From IMG/VR virus record IMGVR_UViG_3300009103_001352, positions 1 through 55,891 of that record: 55,891 nt of DNA; one strand, written 5' to 3'. The translations under genes were made by a program, and so were the position numbers. The notes under the pieces were generated by a model. It saw nothing but the letters and a program-made list of their open reading frames with translations, was not told the origin of the DNA and did no database searches. Shown here in pieces: positions 26,307 through 34,182 of the stretch. Numbering within the stretch: the first letter of the stretch is position 1; the number at the start of each line of letters is the position of its first letter. Origin of the DNA: a virus.

Positions 26307-26523
26307 GGATTCGGACCAGCGAAATATTATTAAAGCCTTACAAAAATTGAAACAAATAGTATCTCGAGAAGGCACTCTTAATGAGATAAAAAAACGAAGA
26401 TATTTTCAAAAACCTTCAATGAAAAAAAGGATAAAACGTGAGGAAGCAGAAAGGCAGCGGATAAAGGATTTTCGCAAAGAACTTAAACAGGTCGAAAGGC
26501 TAGAACAACAAATGTGGGGATAA
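26281..26523 (+). CDS. rpsU: Ribosomal protein bS21
   Basis: This 80-residue basic protein matches bS21: NIIKALQKLKQIVSREGTLNEIKKRRYFQKPSMKKRIKREEAERQRIKDFRKEL follows the usual helix, loop (RRYFQKPS) and Arg/Lys-rich tail. It overlaps the upstream glycosyltransferase by 26 nt, and the start MITVKIGH gives the normal length. bS21 sits at the mRNA exit platform of the 30S subunit and affects initiation. Phage-borne bS21 is known from marine phages and is thought to bias translation to phage messages. It has no nearby ribosomal operon. Confidence 0.9.
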   Translation: MITVKIGHKDSDQRNIIKALQKLKQIVSREGTLNEIKKRRYFQKPSMKKRIKREEAERQRIKDFRKELKQVERLEQQMWG

Positions 26524-26527
26524 ACAT

Positions 26528-26704
26528 TTGAATTATACAGACAAACTAGAAAAAAATCCAAAAAATAAAAGAAGGTATAGAGATAGTCTTATGAGTTATG
26601 TAATGACTCAATTACCTTTAGATCACGAAAAAACCATTGCATTATTTGCGGATAGGGCTCTTCTTGAGGCCTATCAAAATGGACTACAGGATGGTCGCAA
26701 ATAA
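26528..26704 (+). CDS. Small ORF downstream of rpsU
   Basis: A 58-residue ORF with a TTG start at 26528, or 37 residues from ATG 26591. The C-terminal part (MSYVMTQLPLDHEKTIALFADRALLEAYQNGLQDGRK) looks like a folded helical peptide. There is no ribosome site before the TTG. It ends just before the sigma-70-type promoter at 26708. No function is recognised. Confidence 0.5.
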   Translation: MNYTDKLEKNPKNKRRYRDSLMSYVMTQLPLDHEKTIALFADRALLEAYQNGLQDGRK

Positions 26705-26707
26705 AAC

Positions 26708-26736
26708 TTGATTTATTATATAATTTAGTATATAAT
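26708..26736 (+). promoter_or_regulatory. Sigma-70-type promoter TTGATT-17-TATAAT
   Basis: TTGATT at 26708-26713 and TATAAT at 26731-26736 are 17 bases apart. The expected start near 26743 gives an 18-base leader to ATG 26761, with no Shine-Dalgarno sequence in it. Confidence 0.7.
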
Positions 26737-26760
26737 AAAAACTTTAAATTTAAATATATT

Positions 26761-27009
26761 ATGCCAGTTAGACCAACACAGAGTTATTGGCAATCTAACA
26801 TTCCTCCCGAATACGCAGATTCCAGACACTCATATACAACAGAAATTTTATATCATTTTACATGCGGCTCTTGCCAGGAATGGTGGAGTTACGCGCATTC
26901 TCCAAGTAAAATGGAAATGGATTTAACCCTCCCAGATAATGAAAAATTCTGGTGTCCTCATTGTGGACATTCTCAAACCTTAAAAATAAAAACAGGATTT
27001 CCGATATGA
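26761..27009 (+). CDS. Zinc-ribbon protein
   Basis: An 82-residue protein with CGSC near residue 37 and CPHC near residue 63, the paired Cys arrangement of a zinc ribbon. The N-terminus is Tyr/Trp-rich (QSYWQSNIPPEYADSRHSY) and the middle has WWSYAHSPSKMEMDL. It may bind nucleic acid or protein. It is the first gene after a sigma-70-type promoter and overlaps the next gene by 4 nt. No family name can be given. Confidence 0.75.
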   Translation: MPVRPTQSYWQSNIPPEYADSRHSYTTEILYHFTCGSCQEWWSYAHSPSKMEMDLTLPDNEKFWCPHCGHSQTLKIKTGFPI

Positions 27010-27362
27010 ATGAAACGCATGACGCCGCATTATCCAAGGCGGTTTTCGAACATGAGATAAAAGTAATTAAATTAACTACCGGAGAAGAGTTAGTTTCTAA
27101 AGTTAGAGATTTAGATGATAAATATGAATTAATAGAAGCTATTCAGTTTCGTTGGGGTTTTGAATATGATGCAGATATGGGCCGTAATGTTGAAAGATTA
27201 CAACCTACACCATTTCCTACCAACGCTAATTTAGGTAGATATGAAATAGATAAGAAATTTGTAATGGTTATGGCTAGTCCTCGAACCGATGCACTCGGAG
27301 TTTATCATACATTTGTTGCCTCATTATTAAACTATAATGCCCAGCCTAATCCAGAGGCATAA
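27006..27362 (+). CDS. Sm-like / Hfq-fold small protein
   Basis: This 118-residue protein contains IKVIKLTTGEELVSKVRDLDDKYELIEAIQF near residues 18-48. It has the strand order and TGEE turn of Sm-like (SH3-barrel) proteins of marine phages. The remainder (GRNVERLQPTPFPTN, KFVMVMASPRTDALGVYHTFVA) is predicted beta plus helix. I start at ATG 27006 in the 4-nt overlap; an in-frame ATG at 26952 lies inside the upstream gene. An RNA-binding role is a family-based inference. Confidence 0.65.
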   Translation: MNETHDAALSKAVFEHEIKVIKLTTGEELVSKVRDLDDKYELIEAIQFRWGFEYDADMGRNVERLQPTPFPTNANLGRYEIDKKFVMVMASPRTDALGVYHTFVASLLNYNAQPNPEA

Positions 27363-27365
27363 TTT

Positions 27366-27373
27366 CATAAATA
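27366..27373 (+). promoter_or_regulatory. Late promoter (CATAAATA)
   Basis: CATAAATA differs from the TATAAATA box at its first base. It lies between the Sm-like gene stop and ATG 27389, with AAAGGCG before that start. It would drive the IscU gene. Confidence 0.6.
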
Positions 27374-27388
27374 AATTGAAAGGCGATT

Positions 27389-27769
27389 ATGGCATATTCA
27401 AAAAAGGTAGTGGACCACTATGAACAACCGAGAAATGTGGGTTCTCTTAATTCCTCTGACAATAGTGTTGGTACTGGTCTTGTTGGAGCGCCTGAATGTG
27501 GCGATGTAATGAAACTTCAAATTGAAGTTAAAGATAATAAAATCGTTGATGCAAAATTTAAAACATTTGGGTGTGGCTCTGCTATAGCGGCGTCGTCATT
27601 AGCAACGGAATGGGTTAAAGGTCAATCTATTGATGAAGCTATGACAGTTAGCAATGTAGAAATTGTTGAAGAATTATCACTCCCACCAGTAAAAATTCAC
27701 TGTTCAGTTCTTGCGGAAGATGCTATTAAAGCAGCAATTGCAGATTATAAGGAAAAGCAGGCACTATGA
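27389..27769 (+). CDS. iscU: IscU-like iron-sulfur cluster scaffold protein
   Basis: A 126-residue scaffold on which Fe-S clusters are built. The three cluster Cys are present at Cys37 (PECGDVM, with the usual Asp39), Cys62 (FGCGSAIAASS) and Cys105 (KIHCSVLAEDAIKAA). The LPPVK motif at residues 98-102 is the site that the HscA chaperone binds. The length equals E. coli IscU (128). It is preceded by a late-type promoter and overlaps the next gene by 4 nt (ATGA). Together with two A-type carriers 1.6 kb downstream, it forms a phage Fe-S assembly set. No IscS or chaperone is in this window, so host partners are implied. Confidence 0.93.
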   Translation: MAYSKKVVDHYEQPRNVGSLNSSDNSVGTGLVGAPECGDVMKLQIEVKDNKIVDAKFKTFGCGSAIAASSLATEWVKGQSIDEAMTVSNVEIVEELSLPPVKIHCSVLAEDAIKAAIADYKEKQAL

Positions 27770-28965
27770 AAAAATTTAAAGAATATTTTAAACCAGTTCA
27801 GGAAAAAGAAGAACTTAAAGAAGAAGTTCTTGAAGAGGCTGTTTATTGGCAAGTATTAATTCCTGGTATATCAACTCCTGTTTTTATTGAAGGACCTGCA
27901 AAGTCAGGTATTAAAATGGAATTGAGAACGCAATTAAAACCGGAAGCTTGGAAGAATCTAATCATTAATAGAATCACGAAGCCTCAAATACGAAAAATAT
28001 ATAGGGATATGGCGAAAGATCCCGAAATGTATGATGATGCATCAGATGGTGTTAGTGAAGCTCTTGAAGAATCTACTGCATCATATGCAAAGTCTTTGGA
28101 AAAGATTGCTAGAGATAGACAATTAAAGATGCTCTCTAAATCTGAAAGACAAAATTTACTTAAAATAGCGGCACTCTTAGATAAAGAAAAAAAAGAAGAA
28201 GTTGAATTTGATGAGGGTATTATGGATACTGCGGGATTTCATAATTATCCAAAAAGAAATAAAGTGGGAGATGAAATAGAAAAAATTGCAAGTAAAGGTG
28301 GAACAGATAAATTCAACCTTTCAAAAGTTGCTTCTGAATTACAGAAGGGTAGAATCCCACATAAGTTTATTAAAAAACTCAGTCCAAAAGGTAAGAAAGC
28401 AGTTCATGATATTATGAAAGATTTTGGATGGAAAGAATTACCAGAAGATAATGAAGTAAATGAAGTTCCGTTCGTCCCGTTAGCTTTAGGAGCTGCGAGA
28501 ATAGGTGGAGCAATCTTAAAAGGTGTAGGGCGCGGAGCAGGCAGAATCGGCACAGCCGGAGCAGGATTTGGTTTAGGGCAAGCAGCGAATGCAATATCAA
28601 AAATACCAAGCTCTGTAGGTAAGGCAGTCGCAGGTGGTGTTGCAGCAGGGGCTACAAAAGCGGCAATTAGTCATCATTTATCAAATAAGGCTAAAGAGAA
28701 AGCAAAAAAAGATAAAGAAAAAAAAGAAGAGAGTAGAGAACCTAGAATTCATATGAAAGCAATTGATGAGAAAATGGCTGATAAGTATAAAGCAATGAAT
28801 AAAGCCGGTGATCAGATAATGAAACTCGCAAAAAAGTATAAATCATTTGATTTAACGAGTATCGCTTCTGAATTAAGAAAAGGCAAAATTCCAAAAATTA
28901 ATAAGTTAAAACCGAATGATTTTAAAGAAGTAGGTGCAATTTACGATAAACTGGGGTTGAGATAA
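27766..28965 (+). CDS. Large alpha-helical protein with duplicated domain and Gly/Ala-rich segment
   Basis: A 399-residue protein that I do not recognise by name. It begins MKKFKEYFKPVQEKEE, like other window proteins with a FK-x-F start. A helical domain near residues 165-220 (EIEKIASKGGTDKFNLSK, IPHKFIKKLSPKGKKAVHDIM) recurs near residues 345-399 (QIMKLAKKYKSFDLTSIASELRKGKIPKINKLKP). Between them a Gly/Ala-rich stretch of about 75 residues (residues 240-310, VPLALGAARIGGAILKG) could be membrane-inserting. A Lys/Glu tract follows. It may be an internal head protein ejected with DNA. It lies between IscU and the A-type carriers. Confidence 0.6.
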   Translation: MKKFKEYFKPVQEKEELKEEVLEEAVYWQVLIPGISTPVFIEGPAKSGIKMELRTQLKPEAWKNLIINRITKPQIRKIYRDMAKDPEMYDDASDGVSEALEESTASYAKSLEKIARDRQLKMLSKSERQNLLKIAALLDKEKKEEVEFDEGIMDTAGFHNYPKRNKVGDEIEKIASKGGTDKFNLSKVASELQKGRIPHKFIKKLSPKGKKAVHDIMKDFGWKELPEDNEVNEVPFVPLALGAARIGGAILKGVGRGAGRIGTAGAGFGLGQAANAISKIPSSVGKAVAGGVAAGATKAAISHHLSNKAKEKAKKDKEKKEESREPRIHMKAIDEKMADKYKAMNKAGDQIMKLAKKYKSFDLTSIASELRKGKIPKINKLKPNDFKEVGAIYDKLGLR

Positions 28966-29339
28966 TGAAATCATTTCGAACATTTATAAAAGTTGAAGGT
29001 TTAAATCATGATCGTTATATGAGATCTCATGGTAAAAAAGCCAAAGGTACAGGAAAGTGGGCATTTACCACTAAGAGAATGGGTGATGTAGATATGGGTA
29101 ATGATAAAGAGTTTTGGACGTCAGGCCCAAATCAATCTTTATCTAAAGCCGCTAAAGATGCTCAAAAAGCTTTACACACAAAAGATGTTTATGTAATGGA
29201 AAAATTAGGTAAAGATTCTACTATGGGCGATTATATTGATGATTTTAAAAAATCTGATGCACCACAATTTAAGGGTAGATCTAAAGAAAAACGAAAGCAA
29301 ATGGCTATTGCTGCCAAATTATCCGCAGACGAGAAATGA
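28965..29339 (+). CDS. Small head-type protein with FK-x-F start motif
   Basis: This 124-residue basic protein starts MKSFRTFIKVEGLNH, sharing the short FxxF motif with other proteins here. Its C-terminus (DDFKKSDAPQFKGRSKEKRKQMAIAAKLSADEK) is a motif I associate with small structural or head-packaged proteins of T4-like phages. The middle includes KWAFTTKRMGDVDMG. Its stop is followed one base later by the next start. A role as an internal or head-completion protein is possible but not shown. Confidence 0.55.
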   Translation: MKSFRTFIKVEGLNHDRYMRSHGKKAKGTGKWAFTTKRMGDVDMGNDKEFWTSGPNQSLSKAAKDAQKALHTKDVYVMEKLGKDSTMGDYIDDFKKSDAPQFKGRSKEKRKQMAIAAKLSADEK

Positions 29340-29699
29340 ATGATATCGTTTACAGAGAGGGCCGCCAACGTGGTACTCAAGATTATGGGCGAACAAAATG
29401 TTAGTCAAGAGACGTTTTGCAGAATAGGTGTAAAAGGTGGCGGATGTTCGGGATTTACTTATACTGTAGATTTTGATAGTAGAAAAAGTAAATTTGATTT
29501 AGAATTTGAAAGCCACGGGCTCACTTGCGTGGTAGATAAAAAAAGTCATTTATATATAAAAGGAACAGAAATAGATTGGTCTAATGATTTAAATGATCGC
29601 GGACTAAAGTTTAATAACCCATCTGCGAAAGGCAGTTGTGGTTGTAGAACATCATTTATGCACGAGGGAATGAATGCAGGAACACCAAGTTGGATGTGA
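29340..29699 (+). CDS. iscA: A-type Fe-S carrier (IscA/HesB-like), copy 1
   Basis: A 119-residue carrier that passes Fe-S clusters to target proteins. The family Cys are at Cys36 (GGGCSGFTY), Cys100 and Cys102 (GSCGCRTSF). The overall length and strand pattern match IscA, ErpA and HesB. It starts at ATG 29340 directly after the upstream stop. It overlaps the second carrier by 26 nt. It keeps all three cluster ligands. Confidence 0.92.
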   Translation: MISFTERAANVVLKIMGEQNVSQETFCRIGVKGGGCSGFTYTVDFDSRKSKFDLEFESHGLTCVVDKKSHLYIKGTEIDWSNDLNDRGLKFNNPSAKGSCGCRTSFMHEGMNAGTPSWM

Positions 29700-30075
29700 A
29701 CTTAAAATAACATTAAAAGCAGCAGTTGAATTTAAACAAATGTGTATTGCTGAAGATAAGCATTGGGTGGATTCATATTTAAGAGTAGGTGCCAAAGAAG
29801 GTGGTTGCTCAGGTTGGAAATATAGTTTAGATTACGAAGATACAGTTGACCCTACAGATGCGGTTTTTGAGCAACACGGAGTTAAAATGGTTGTTGATAA
29901 TGAGTTGCTAAATAATATAATGGGTGATGTTGAAGTAGATTATAAAATAGGAAATTTAGTTGAGCAGGGTTTTGTATTTAATCGCCTCAAATTCGGACAT
30001 CAATGTGGTTGTGGAGAAAGCTTTACACCACTTAAAGATATGAAAAACGGTAAAGAACAATTAGGCTGGCAATGA
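29674..30075 (+). CDS. A-type Fe-S carrier (HesB-like), copy 2
   Basis: A 133-residue protein with the same core as the previous gene: Cys45 (EGGCSGWKY), Cys111 and Cys113 (QCGCGESF). It has a longer N-terminus and a C-terminal extension (LKDMKNGKEQLGWQ). It differs markedly from copy 1 in the body, so it is a paralogue rather than a recent duplicate. It overlaps copy 1 by 26 nt and the next gene by 4 nt. It may serve different apo-protein targets than copy 1. Confidence 0.9.
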   Translation: MQEHQVGCELKITLKAAVEFKQMCIAEDKHWVDSYLRVGAKEGGCSGWKYSLDYEDTVDPTDAVFEQHGVKMVVDNELLNNIMGDVEVDYKIGNLVEQGFVFNRLKFGHQCGCGESFTPLKDMKNGKEQLGWQ

Positions 30076-30308
30076 GAATAACTAATAAAGCAACGGCTCA
30101 AAGGCCACTTGGGGTTTACAGAGGCCCAAATATAGTAAATCCAGCAGAAGAAAAACAAAAAGCTGATGCTGTCGCTGGTAACACTGAAGTGAGACATTTT
30201 AAGTGTTCTTCTTGTAATTTGCCTTTTTCTCAAAATATGCCGCCCGGTTCTGAAAAACACCAATCTAAAATAATATGCCCTAATTGTTATACTGAACAGG
30301 TTGGATAA
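30072..30308 (+). CDS. Small zinc-ribbon protein
   Basis: A 78-residue protein whose C-terminal half has CSSC near residue 45 and CPNC near residue 70, a zinc-ribbon layout. The N-terminus (NKATAQRPLGVYRGPNIVNP) is unstructured. It overlaps the second A-type carrier by 4 nt and ends 12 bases before the next gene. It may be a nucleic-acid or protein-binding adapter; the function is unknown. Confidence 0.7.
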   Translation: MRITNKATAQRPLGVYRGPNIVNPAEEKQKADAVAGNTEVRHFKCSSCNLPFSQNMPPGSEKHQSKIICPNCYTEQVG

Positions 30309-30319
30309 AAAATGTAATA

Positions 30320-30970
30320 ATGTATTTTATGCACGTGATTGAGGGTAATTCTATATCTGAAGAATATGCCCGTGAAGGTAATAAACATTTCAAACAAGAA
30401 TTCAATATTGATCTAGAATTCTTTCCCGCATGTTCACCCGGAATGTTGTCTCCGGAGTTACGTTTTCAAAAATATAAAGTATCGACTCACGGTCGTAAAT
30501 TTAAACGTGAGATTCATGAGACGGAAAAAGCTTGTTTTTGTACTCATTTTGAATTATGGAAGAGGTGTGCAAAACTGGGAAGGTCAATAGTTTGTTTTGA
30601 ACATGATGCTCGTAAAAATCCCGATATAGAGGATTATTACGATTTAAAATTTAAATTTGAAAGATTTGTATCAAAAGGTAGTGATTATAAAAAAGATGAT
30701 GGAATAGCGATTCTAGGCCAACCGCCATGTACGGCATATATGATGTCACCTGAATTTGCCGAAAGTATTGTAAAGGCAGTTTATAAGTACATGGAATTAA
30801 ATGATGGTTTAAATATGCAAGCAGATACATTTTTAATGTATTATATAGAATTAAAAAACGGACATGAACCGGTAAGAAGAACAGTATTTAAGCAATCTAA
30901 AGAATATGGTCAAATTATAGATCACGGGCCTAAAGATGAGGCTCTTCTCAATGAACCTATAAATAAATAA
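30320..30970 (+). CDS. GT25-like glycosyltransferase (LPS modification type)
   Basis: A 216-residue protein with the arrangement of family 25 transferases: CFCTHFELWKRCAKLGRSIVCFEHDARKNPD near residues 72-103, where the FEHDA segment stands at the acidic metal and donor-binding motif. Later it has TAYMMSPEFAESIVKAV and NMQADTFLMYYI. It could add sugars to surface polysaccharide. The start may be ATG 30320 or ATG 30329. A late promoter box overlaps its 3-prime end. Confidence 0.7.
   Translation: MYFMHVIEGNSISEEYAREGNKHFKQEFNIDLEFFPACSPGMLSPELRFQKYKVSTHGRKFKREIHETEKACFCTHFELWKRCAKLGRSIVCFEHDARKNPDIEDYYDLKFKFERFVSKGSDYKKDDGIAILGQPPCTAYMMSPEFAESIVKAVYKYMELNDGLNMQADTFLMYYIELKNGHEPVRRTVFKQSKEYGQIIDHGPKDEALLNEPINK
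30958..30965 (+). promoter_or_regulatory. Late promoter (TATAAATA) for secreted protein and protease
   Basis: An exact TATAAATA box lies within the last codons of the GT25-like gene. AAAGGATGG and ATG 30982 follow. It would drive the secreted protein and the HtrA-like gene as a late unit. Confidence 0.75.
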
Positions 30971-30981
30971 AGGATGGAAGC

Positions 30982-31548
30982 ATGAGAAAAATTCTAATTT
31001 TAATATTTGTGTTAATTCTTTCTTCTGCGAAATTTTCAATGAGCCAAGAACAGAATCCGTGGTTCAAAGGATTTCCAGGAATATTAGAAAAAGAAAAGTG
31101 GTCAACCCAGCTTTTATACGATACAACAAATGCGTGTTTTCAAGGAACTTTAAAATGGATAGTGATAACACATCCGGGCCTTATAGGACAAGCACCGACA
31201 CCGTGGGCCCAACGACAAATGTTAACTCATTGTTTTTGTGTGTTAGATAAAATTAGACGTGAACATAATGCTGAACAATATAAAGCAAAAGTCTTTGATC
31301 AATCATGGGCTGGCCAATTATTCATGGGTAAAGCGATAGAATGTGTATCTGAATATAAAACTCTTCCTCAATTCTTTGCAATGGAGGATAATAAAACACG
31401 AGAAGATTTAGATAGACTTAAAAATAACTTAAAAAATCTAGATAATGAAACTTTAGTGCCACTGGTACCGGAAGATTCACAAGAAGAGTCACCAGACCAA
31501 AAACAGAAAGAATCAGAAGAGGTACCGGAAACAATTTTTCAAGGATAA
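30982..31548 (+). CDS. Secreted hypothetical protein
   Basis: This 188-residue protein starts with a cleavable type I signal: basic MRK, hydrophobic ILILIFVLILSSAKF and small residues before SQEQ. The mature part has two Cys pairs (NACFQGT, THCFCVLDKI) and AIECVSEYK. The C-terminus is Glu/Pro/Gln-rich and flexible (VPEDSQEESPDQKQKE). It lies four bases before the HtrA-like gene, under the same late promoter, so it may be its partner or substrate. No family is recognised. Confidence 0.65.
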   Translation: MRKILILIFVLILSSAKFSMSQEQNPWFKGFPGILEKEKWSTQLLYDTTNACFQGTLKWIVITHPGLIGQAPTPWAQRQMLTHCFCVLDKIRREHNAEQYKAKVFDQSWAGQLFMGKAIECVSEYKTLPQFFAMEDNKTREDLDRLKNNLKNLDNETLVPLVPEDSQEESPDQKQKESEEVPETIFQG

Positions 31549-31551
31549 TAC

Positions 31552-32676
31552 ATGAAAAGCTTCAAACACATGAGTTTGATGTGTTTTGTTTTGTTATTGT
31601 TATCTTTTGGATGTAGTAATTCTACTTTTTTAAATAAACCATCAACTCAAACAGATAATGAACTGGTTGAAGTTAAAAATACATCAAACTTTCAATCGAT
31701 AGTAGAAAGGGCCAAGCAGGCTATAGTTCTGCTTTCTACAAGTGCCAATATAGACCCAACTACAGATCCTACTAAAAACGGATTATGTGCTGGAGTTGCT
31801 ATCGATGATAAAGGACATATTCTCACAAATTATCATTGTGTTCATAAACAAAATTTTATTAAATTAATCTATTATAATGAAAATGATTATGATATGTATG
31901 ATGTCAATGTAATCGGATTAGATCCATTAGCGGATTTAGCATTACTTGAAGTCATAGGAGATGTGAAACCAAAATCTTATGTTAAAATATCTGAAGACAC
32001 TCCTAATATAAAAGAAGGAGATGAAGTATATGCAATGGGCCATCCAATGGGAATGGCTTGGACTTTAACTAAAGGGATTATTTCTAGTAACGAAAGATAT
32101 GCAAGGCATCCTTATATTAAAGTACTGCAAACCGACGCAGCTATCAATAAGGGCAATTCCGGAGGACCTCTTTTAAATATGAAAGGTGAAATTATAGGAA
32201 TTAATGCGATGATTTTGTCCAGAGGAGCTGGAAGTAGTGGAGTAGGGTTAGCAATTAGGGGAGATATTGTATTAAAATCTGTAGAATCTATGCTAGCTAT
32301 AGGTAAAGTTGAAAGACCAGCAGTTGGAGTAACGATTATGAGTTTACTCGGTCTTAAAGCCAGAGATAAAATAATAAAAGAATTTCCTGATCGCAAATCA
32401 GAATATATTCCAAATACTTTAGGTTTGTATATAAAACCAGATGGTGGAGTCCCGGAACCGTTAAAACCACATGATACAATTATTGGAGTAAACGGTGTTC
32501 CAACAAATGATGGATTAAAATTTTCTGATGAATTAGGAAAATATGAGGTTGGGGATACAATTACAATATTAATTATTCGAAAACGAGCACTTCGCGAAGT
32601 GTCGGTAACATTAAAGGCATTGCCAGTGGATGTGGAAAAATTGTATCCTAAAAATCCAATGCAGATAAGACCTTAG
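31552..32676 (+). CDS. HtrA/Deg-like serine protease lipoprotein
   Basis: A 374-residue secreted protease. The N-terminus is a lipoprotein signal ending in the lipobox SFG-Cys21. The trypsin-fold triad is intact: His95 (NYHCVH), Asp128 (DPLADLALLEV) and Ser203 (NKGNSGGPL). Residues about 245-374 carry a PDZ-like domain with carboxylate-binding GLYIKPDGGVPEP. HtrA enzymes degrade or refold misfolded envelope proteins; length is shorter than DegP because it has one PDZ. It follows the secreted protein and a late promoter. In a phage it may help release, exclusion or envelope damage; this is inference. Confidence 0.85.
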   Translation: MKSFKHMSLMCFVLLLLSFGCSNSTFLNKPSTQTDNELVEVKNTSNFQSIVERAKQAIVLLSTSANIDPTTDPTKNGLCAGVAIDDKGHILTNYHCVHKQNFIKLIYYNENDYDMYDVNVIGLDPLADLALLEVIGDVKPKSYVKISEDTPNIKEGDEVYAMGHPMGMAWTLTKGIISSNERYARHPYIKVLQTDAAINKGNSGGPLLNMKGEIIGINAMILSRGAGSSGVGLAIRGDIVLKSVESMLAIGKVERPAVGVTIMSLLGLKARDKIIKEFPDRKSEYIPNTLGLYIKPDGGVPEPLKPHDTIIGVNGVPTNDGLKFSDELGKYEVGDTITILIIRKRALREVSVTLKALPVDVEKLYPKNPMQIRP

Positions 32677-32689
32677 AAAGATTCTCTTG

Positions 32690-32697
32690 AATAAATA
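32690..32697 (+). promoter_or_regulatory. Probable late promoter variant (AATAAATA)
   Basis: AATAAATA differs from the consensus at its first base and lies between the protease stop and the AAA+ gene, whose start 32725 follows TTTGAGGTG. Confidence 0.5.
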
Positions 32698-32724
32698 TAA
32701 CATAAATTAACTTTGAGGTGAATT

Positions 32725-34182
32725 ATGGAATCTTTTAAAAAGTTTATAGTTGAAGCAACATTTAGTGCTAAATCTATACAACCAGTTGTTGATAGGATAA
32801 GGGCCGTCTTAGAAAGAAAAGCCGGCCTATCCTTTTATCAATATGGCGGTGAAGGTGTTGGTCAACAGTTTCAAAAAGCTAAAACCGGCGCAGGTGTAGG
32901 TATTTTATTTCTTATTGGTGATAAGGGAAAGGCTATCAGATTAAACTGGGAAAAGAAAAATGCTAAGCAAACCAGTATCACTTCTTGTGATTATTGGGAT
33001 AGTTGGAATATAGATTTTCCTTGGCCTACACGAACCGTTCACGGTTTACATCATCTTAATTCTATTCAACTAGTAGACACCCTTTCAAATTTTATTAAAT
33101 CCCCAAAAGCTCGAGAACTTAAAATTACAATTAATGAAGCTTCTGGTGAATTAGATCTTGCTAGCGTTGCAAGAGCTGCTTATCATGAATTAGGTAGTTC
33201 CGAAGTTAAAGTATCTGAATTAAAAGATATATCTCGCCGATTAGGAAAAAAAGTAAATCAATATCAGTTATCAAAATTACCTAGAGGAAAACGCGGGACT
33301 GTTAATATAACAATGTTATTAGATACTGATGTAGGTGAAAAAGAAACTGTTCAAGATGATCCATCTCAAAAGAAAATAGAAGCTGCTGCAGATAAAGTTC
33401 CAGTAGATGAGTTATTTAAAGATTTATCCGATTTAGTTGACCTAGTTATTAGAGATGCTCGACCAGCTCTTTTGATAACAGGTGGCGGAGGAACAGGAAA
33501 ATCCTTTACTGTGAAAGAACGTATAAAGAAAGCTGGAATAACAAAAGCAGATTATAAAATTAGTAAAGGCGCAACATCGGTATTTGGATTATATACTGAA
33601 TTTTTTATGGCGAGAAAAGGAAAATTAATTGTATTTGACGATAATGATGATGTATTTAAAGATATGACCTCCCAAAATCTTTTAAAAGCTGCTTTGGATA
33701 GTTATGATGAAAGAGAGATATCGTGGTCTTCAAAATCAACTGTACCAATTGATCAATCTTTACCTCGTGCTGCAATCATACAAATTGAAGATGGAATTGA
33801 ACAAAATTTGGTAGCAGGCGGAGATCCAGAAACTGGTAAGTTACCACGATTACCGAACACTTTTGAATTTAATGGTAGAGTTATTTTTATATCAAATCTT
33901 CCAAAAGATAAAATACCTCAACCTGTTATATCAAGATCTTTAACTATTGATATTTCATTATCTCCCGGAGAATTAATGGAAAGAATGGAAGCAGTGGTTC
34001 CAGTTATTGCTAAAGAAACAGGTGTATCGGAAGGTCAGGCGGAAATGGTATTGAGAAAATTAAAAGAGTTAGCGGAAGCAAAGAAAATATCTCAACCCAC
34101 AATGAGAACTTTACCTGCCGCAATAAATATTATGAAATCAGGAATGCCTAGATGGGAAACCTTATTGAAATATGCTGCATGA
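32725..34182 (+). CDS. AAA+ ATPase with head-protein-type N-terminus
   Basis: This 485-residue protein has an AAA+ C-terminal half: Walker A GGGGTGKS at 253-260, Walker B KLIVFDDNDD near residue 306, and the sensor-like VIFISNLPK near residue 390, then a second-region ISRSLTIDIS. The N-terminal half (FYQYGGEGVGQQFQKAKTG, FLIGDKGKAIRLNW) is a separate domain I cannot name. The start MESFKKFIVEATF has the FK-x-F-I pattern and an IVE-Ala site resembling gp21 cleavage, which suggests packaging in the prohead. The function is otherwise unknown. It ends with a 4-nt overlap to the next ORF. Confidence 0.8.
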   Translation: MESFKKFIVEATFSAKSIQPVVDRIRAVLERKAGLSFYQYGGEGVGQQFQKAKTGAGVGILFLIGDKGKAIRLNWEKKNAKQTSITSCDYWDSWNIDFPWPTRTVHGLHHLNSIQLVDTLSNFIKSPKARELKITINEASGELDLASVARAAYHELGSSEVKVSELKDISRRLGKKVNQYQLSKLPRGKRGTVNITMLLDTDVGEKETVQDDPSQKKIEAAADKVPVDELFKDLSDLVDLVIRDARPALLITGGGGTGKSFTVKERIKKAGITKADYKISKGATSVFGLYTEFFMARKGKLIVFDDNDDVFKDMTSQNLLKAALDSYDEREISWSSKSTVPIDQSLPRAAIIQIEDGIEQNLVAGGDPETGKLPRLPNTFEFNGRVIFISNLPKDKIPQPVISRSLTIDISLSPGELMERMEAVVPVIAKETGVSEGQAEMVLRKLKELAEAKKISQPTMRTLPAAINIMKSGMPRWETLLKYAA

